Positions 5,510-7,532 of a stretch of 7,532 nucleotides of DNA are shown piece after piece. The notes beneath the pieces were generated by a model. It was not told the origin of the DNA. It saw only the letters and a program-made list of their open reading frames with translations, and did not search any database. Within the stretch, counting starts at the first letter, position 1, and every line of letters starts with the position of its first letter. The DNA is from SIG607 sp045590395 (lineage in GTDB: Bacteria > Bacillota > Clostridia > Oscillospirales > Acutalibacteraceae), in assembly GCA_045590395.1 (NCBI GenBank), contig JAZNQX010000146.1, positions 1 to 7,532 on the forward strand, in the 5' to 3' direction. The translations under genes were made by a program, and so were the position numbers.

Positions 5510-6466
5510 ATGAGAAAATGTATTGCTTTACTACTTATCGTTATTTTGCTTTTCACCGCTTCCTGTAGCGGAAAAGTTTATAAAAGCAGTGAAACCTTTT
5601 TTATGATGGATACTGTTGTCACCATTTCGGCTGACTGTGACAGTGAAATTATAAAAGAGGCTTTCAGTCTTTGCAGTTTTTACGAAAATATGCTAAGCCG
5701 TACAAAAGAGGGCAGTGACATATATAAAATCAATAACAGTGACGTTTTTGTAGAGGTAAACGCCGAAACGGCGGAACTTATAAGCAGGGCGGTAGGATAT
5801 TCAAGCCTCAGCGACGGTAAATTTGATATAACCGTTTGCCCCGTAAGCTCTCTTTATGATTTTAACGGCAATACCTTGCCTGACGATGCTAAGGTAAAAG
5901 AGGCACTTAAAAAAATAGACTATAAAAAAATTGTGGTTGATAAAAACAGGGTAAAATTACCTGACGGGCAGTTAGACCTTGGCGCTATTGCAAAGGGCTA
6001 TATAACCGATAAGGTGGTTGAATTTTTAAAGAGCAAGGGTGTTAAAAGAGCCACCGTTAATATGGGTGGCAACCTATATTGTTACGGTGATAAAAACAAC
6101 GATATCGGTATAAGAAAGCCTTTTAGCGATGATATTGCGGCAACTATTATTTACGGCGAGGGTACCTTTGTAACTTCGGGAATTTATCAGAGGTACATTG
6201 AACATCAGGGCAAAATATATCACCATATTATTGATTCAAAAACAGGTTATGGTGTAGAAAACGACCTGAGCTCTGTTACAATTATAGGCAAAAATTCTGC
6301 CGATGCTGATGCGCTGTCAACGGTATGTATGCTGCTTGGAAGCAGTAAGGCAACCCAGCTTATAGAAAGCCGTGAAAACGAGGAAGCAGTATTTATTTTG
6401 CGCGACGGCAGTATAAGGGTAACCTCGGGGCTTGCCATCAATAGTGGCATAATAAAGGCAAAATAG
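5510..6466 (+). CDS. apbE: FAD:protein FMN transferase, ApbE-type lipoprotein
   Basis: ApbE enzymes cleave FAD and attach FMN through a phosphoester bond to a threonine or serine of target redox proteins outside the cytoplasm, such as Rnf/Nqr subunits or FMN-binding lipoproteins. The preferred start is the ATG at 5510, giving 318 residues. That yields a lipoprotein signal: basic MRK, a hydrophobic core, then FTASC with Cys19 as the lipidated residue. An in-frame ATG at 5501 and one at 5450 would place extra residues before the signal and fall in the promoter. Family motifs in order are MMDTVVTI (32-39), GKFDITVCPV (103-112), DLGAIAKGY (156-164), NMGGNLYCYG (184-193), TSGIYQRY (222-229), HHIID (238-242) and DADALST (265-271), the last including the metal-binding aspartate. 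It diverges from the NusG-II/Gx-transporter pair. No acceptor protein is in view. No terminator separates it from secA. Confidence 0.95.
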   Translation: MRKCIALLLIVILLFTASCSGKVYKSSETFFMMDTVVTISADCDSEIIKEAFSLCSFYENMLSRTKEGSDIYKINNSDVFVEVNAETAELISRAVGYSSLSDGKFDITVCPVSSLYDFNGNTLPDDAKVKEALKKIDYKKIVVDKNRVKLPDGQLDLGAIAKGYITDKVVEFLKSKGVKRATVNMGGNLYCYGDKNNDIGIRKPFSDDIAATIIYGEGTFVTSGIYQRYIEHQGKIYHHIIDSKTGYGVENDLSSVTIIGKNSADADALSTVCMLLGSSKATQLIESRENEEAVFILRDGSIRVTSGLAINSGIIKAK

Positions 6467-6480
6467 TTTACAAAATATTC

Positions 6481-6509
6481 TTTAATTTTAAGACTTCATA
6501 ATGTATAAT
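6481..6509 (+). promoter_or_regulatory. Probable promoter of secA
   Basis: A perfect TATAAT lies at 6504-6509; at 17-bp spacing the -35 position is TTTAAT (6481-6486), a partial match. The predicted start near G6516 gives a 28-nt leader carrying AAGGAG (6529-6534), 9 nt before the ATG at 6544. No hairpin terminator is visible in 6467-6543, so read-through from apbE may add to secA expression. Confidence 0.6.
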
Positions 6510-6543
6510 AGAAAAGAACAAAACTCTTAAGGAGATTATATAA

Positions 6544-7532
6544 ATGGGTTTATTTCAAAAGGTTTTCGGTAATTACAGCGAAAAAGAAATAAAAAGAATA
6601 ATGCCGCTTCAAAAAAAGGTGCTTGACCTTGAGGAAGAATATAAGGCTTTAAGTGACGAGCAGTTAAAGGGCAAAACTGCAGAATTCAAAGAGAGATATA
6701 ATAACGGTGAAACCCTTGATATGCTGCTTCCTGAGGCGTTTGCCGCCTGTCGTGAAGCTGCCGCAAGAGTACTTTCTATGCGGCATTTTCCTGTGCAGAT
6801 AATCGGCGGTATCGTGCTTCATCAGGGCAGAATAAGCGAAATGAAAACAGGTGAGGGTAAAACTCTGGTTGCAACCCTGCCTGCCTATCTTAATGCTATT
6901 TCGGGCAAGGGCGTTCATATTGTAACGGTTAACGATTACCTTGCAAAGCGTGACTCTGAATGGATGGGTAAAATCTATCGTTTTATGGGGCTGAGCGTCG
7001 GCCTTATAGTTCACGGAATGACGAATGACGAAAAGCGTGAGGCATATGCCGCAGATATTACCTACTGTACCAATAACGAACTGGGCTTTGATTATCTGAG
7101 AGTTAATATGGTTATATATGCCGAGAAGAGAGTTCAGCGCGGTCATAACTTTGCTATTGTTGACGAGGTTGACTCTATTCTTATAGATGAAGCAAGAACT
7201 CCTCTTATTATTTCGGGACAGGGTGATAAATCCACCGACCTATATGACAAAGCCAACCGTTTTGTCAGAAGCCTTAAAAAATGTGTTGTTAAGGAAATGA
7301 ACGACAAAATCAGCGACGAGGAGGCTATGTATGATGGTGACTATGTTGTTGACGAAAAGGCAAGAACCGCTACCCTTACTCCCTCGGGCGTAGAAAAGGC
7401 AGAAGCCTATTTTGGTATTGATAACCTAAACGATGCCGAAAATATAACAATCTCCCACCATATTACTCAGGCCATTCGCGCCTTTGGTGTAATGAAAAGG
7501 GATGTTGATTATGTTGTTAAAGACGGCGAGGT
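6544..7532 (+). CDS. secA: Protein translocase ATPase SecA, 3'-truncated by window edge
   Basis: SecA is the cytosolic/membrane-bound motor that pushes unfolded preproteins through the SecYEG channel using ATP. The frame stays open from the ATG at 6544 to the right edge: 329 codons, well under half of the usual 800-900 residues. The start MGLFQKVFGNYSEKEIKRI is typical and is backed by AAGGAG nine bases upstream. Visible motor motifs are RHFPVQIIGG (80-89), Walker A MKTGEGKT (100-107), TVNDYLAKRD (129-138), TNNELGFDYLR (176-186) and the Walker B region VDEVDSILIDEARTPLIISG (206-225). The preprotein cross-linking domain begins after this. Position 187, normally aspartate in YLRDNM, is valine (GTT at 7102-7104). 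Everything else looks functional. C-terminal domains and the downstream gene are beyond the window. Confidence 0.97.
   Translation, partial: MGLFQKVFGNYSEKEIKRIMPLQKKVLDLEEEYKALSDEQLKGKTAEFKERYNNGETLDMLLPEAFAACREAAARVLSMRHFPVQIIGGIVLHQGRISEMKTGEGKTLVATLPAYLNAISGKGVHIVTVNDYLAKRDSEWMGKIYRFMGLSVGLIVHGMTNDEKREAYAADITYCTNNELGFDYLRVNMVIYAEKRVQRGHNFAIVDEVDSILIDEARTPLIISGQGDKSTDLYDKANRFVRSLKKCVVKEMNDKISDEEAMYDGDYVVDEKARTATLTPSGVEKAEAYFGIDNLNDAENITISHHITQAIRAFGVMKRDVDYVVKDGE

Noticed and set aside
5431..5556. N-terminal extension of the NusG-II protein from an ATG at 5556
   Set aside because: The extra 42 residues cross the -10 box of its own promoter and overlap the start of divergent apbE; the ATG at 5430 has a ribosome site and a clean membrane anchor.
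6467..6543. Terminator or riboswitch between apbE and secA
   Set aside because: The 77-bp AT-rich spacer shows no convincing stem-loop; only a promoter and a ribosome site can be supported.
6664..7146. 160-codon minus-strand frame opposite secA
   Set aside because: It lies wholly opposite the SecA motor domain, which is clearly coding with all its motifs; no promoter or ribosome site supports the antisense frame.

Overview
The window looks like chromosomal DNA from a low-to-moderate GC, Gram-positive-type anaerobe, most likely a Clostridia (Oscillospiraceae/Ruminococcaceae-like) member of the Bacillota. The basis is protein style (a DegV-family lipid-binding protein, a NusG-domain-II plus Gx-transporter pair, a lipoprotein-type ApbE), strong AGGAGG-like ribosome binding sites and sigma-A-type promoters. 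This is a judgement from recognised families, not a database match. No tRNA, rRNA, CRISPR array, insertion sequence or phage gene was seen.

Layout: (1) 2-1501 (+) is the C-terminal five-sixths of lepA (elongation factor 4), cut by the left edge and closed by a strong terminator at 1512-1554. (2) 1644-2477 (+) is a DegV-family protein with its own promoter. It converges on the minus-strand genes across a two-way terminator at about 2475-2513. (3) Reading leftward from about 5454 on the minus strand come a NusG-domain-II protein (5430-5116), a Gx-transporter/Hpre_diP_synt_I membrane protein (5116-4616, overlapping by one base as TAATG), asparagine synthetase asnB (4577-2739) and a 58-residue glycine-zipper membrane protein (2694-2518). 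(4) On the plus strand, divergent from the NusG-II gene, is an ApbE-type FAD:protein FMN transferase lipoprotein (5510-6466). It is followed by the first 329 codons of secA (6544 to the right edge).

How the genes fit together: lepA, secA and asnB are housekeeping genes. The coherent accessory theme is the divergent NusG-II / Gx-transporter / ApbE trio. Relatives of all three occur together in flavin-based extracellular or membrane electron transfer loci of Gram-positive bacteria (EetA/EetB/FmnB-like), though the dehydrogenase and the FMN-carrying acceptor protein are not in this window.

Two regulatory details stand out. The apbE promoter (TTTACA, 17 bp, TATAAT) places the transcription start essentially on the A of the ATG, so the mRNA is predicted to be leaderless. 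The small gene after asnB has its Shine-Dalgarno sequence inside the 3' arm of a perfect 11-bp hairpin followed by seven Ts. That one element can be both the asnB terminator and a lock on translation of the small gene.
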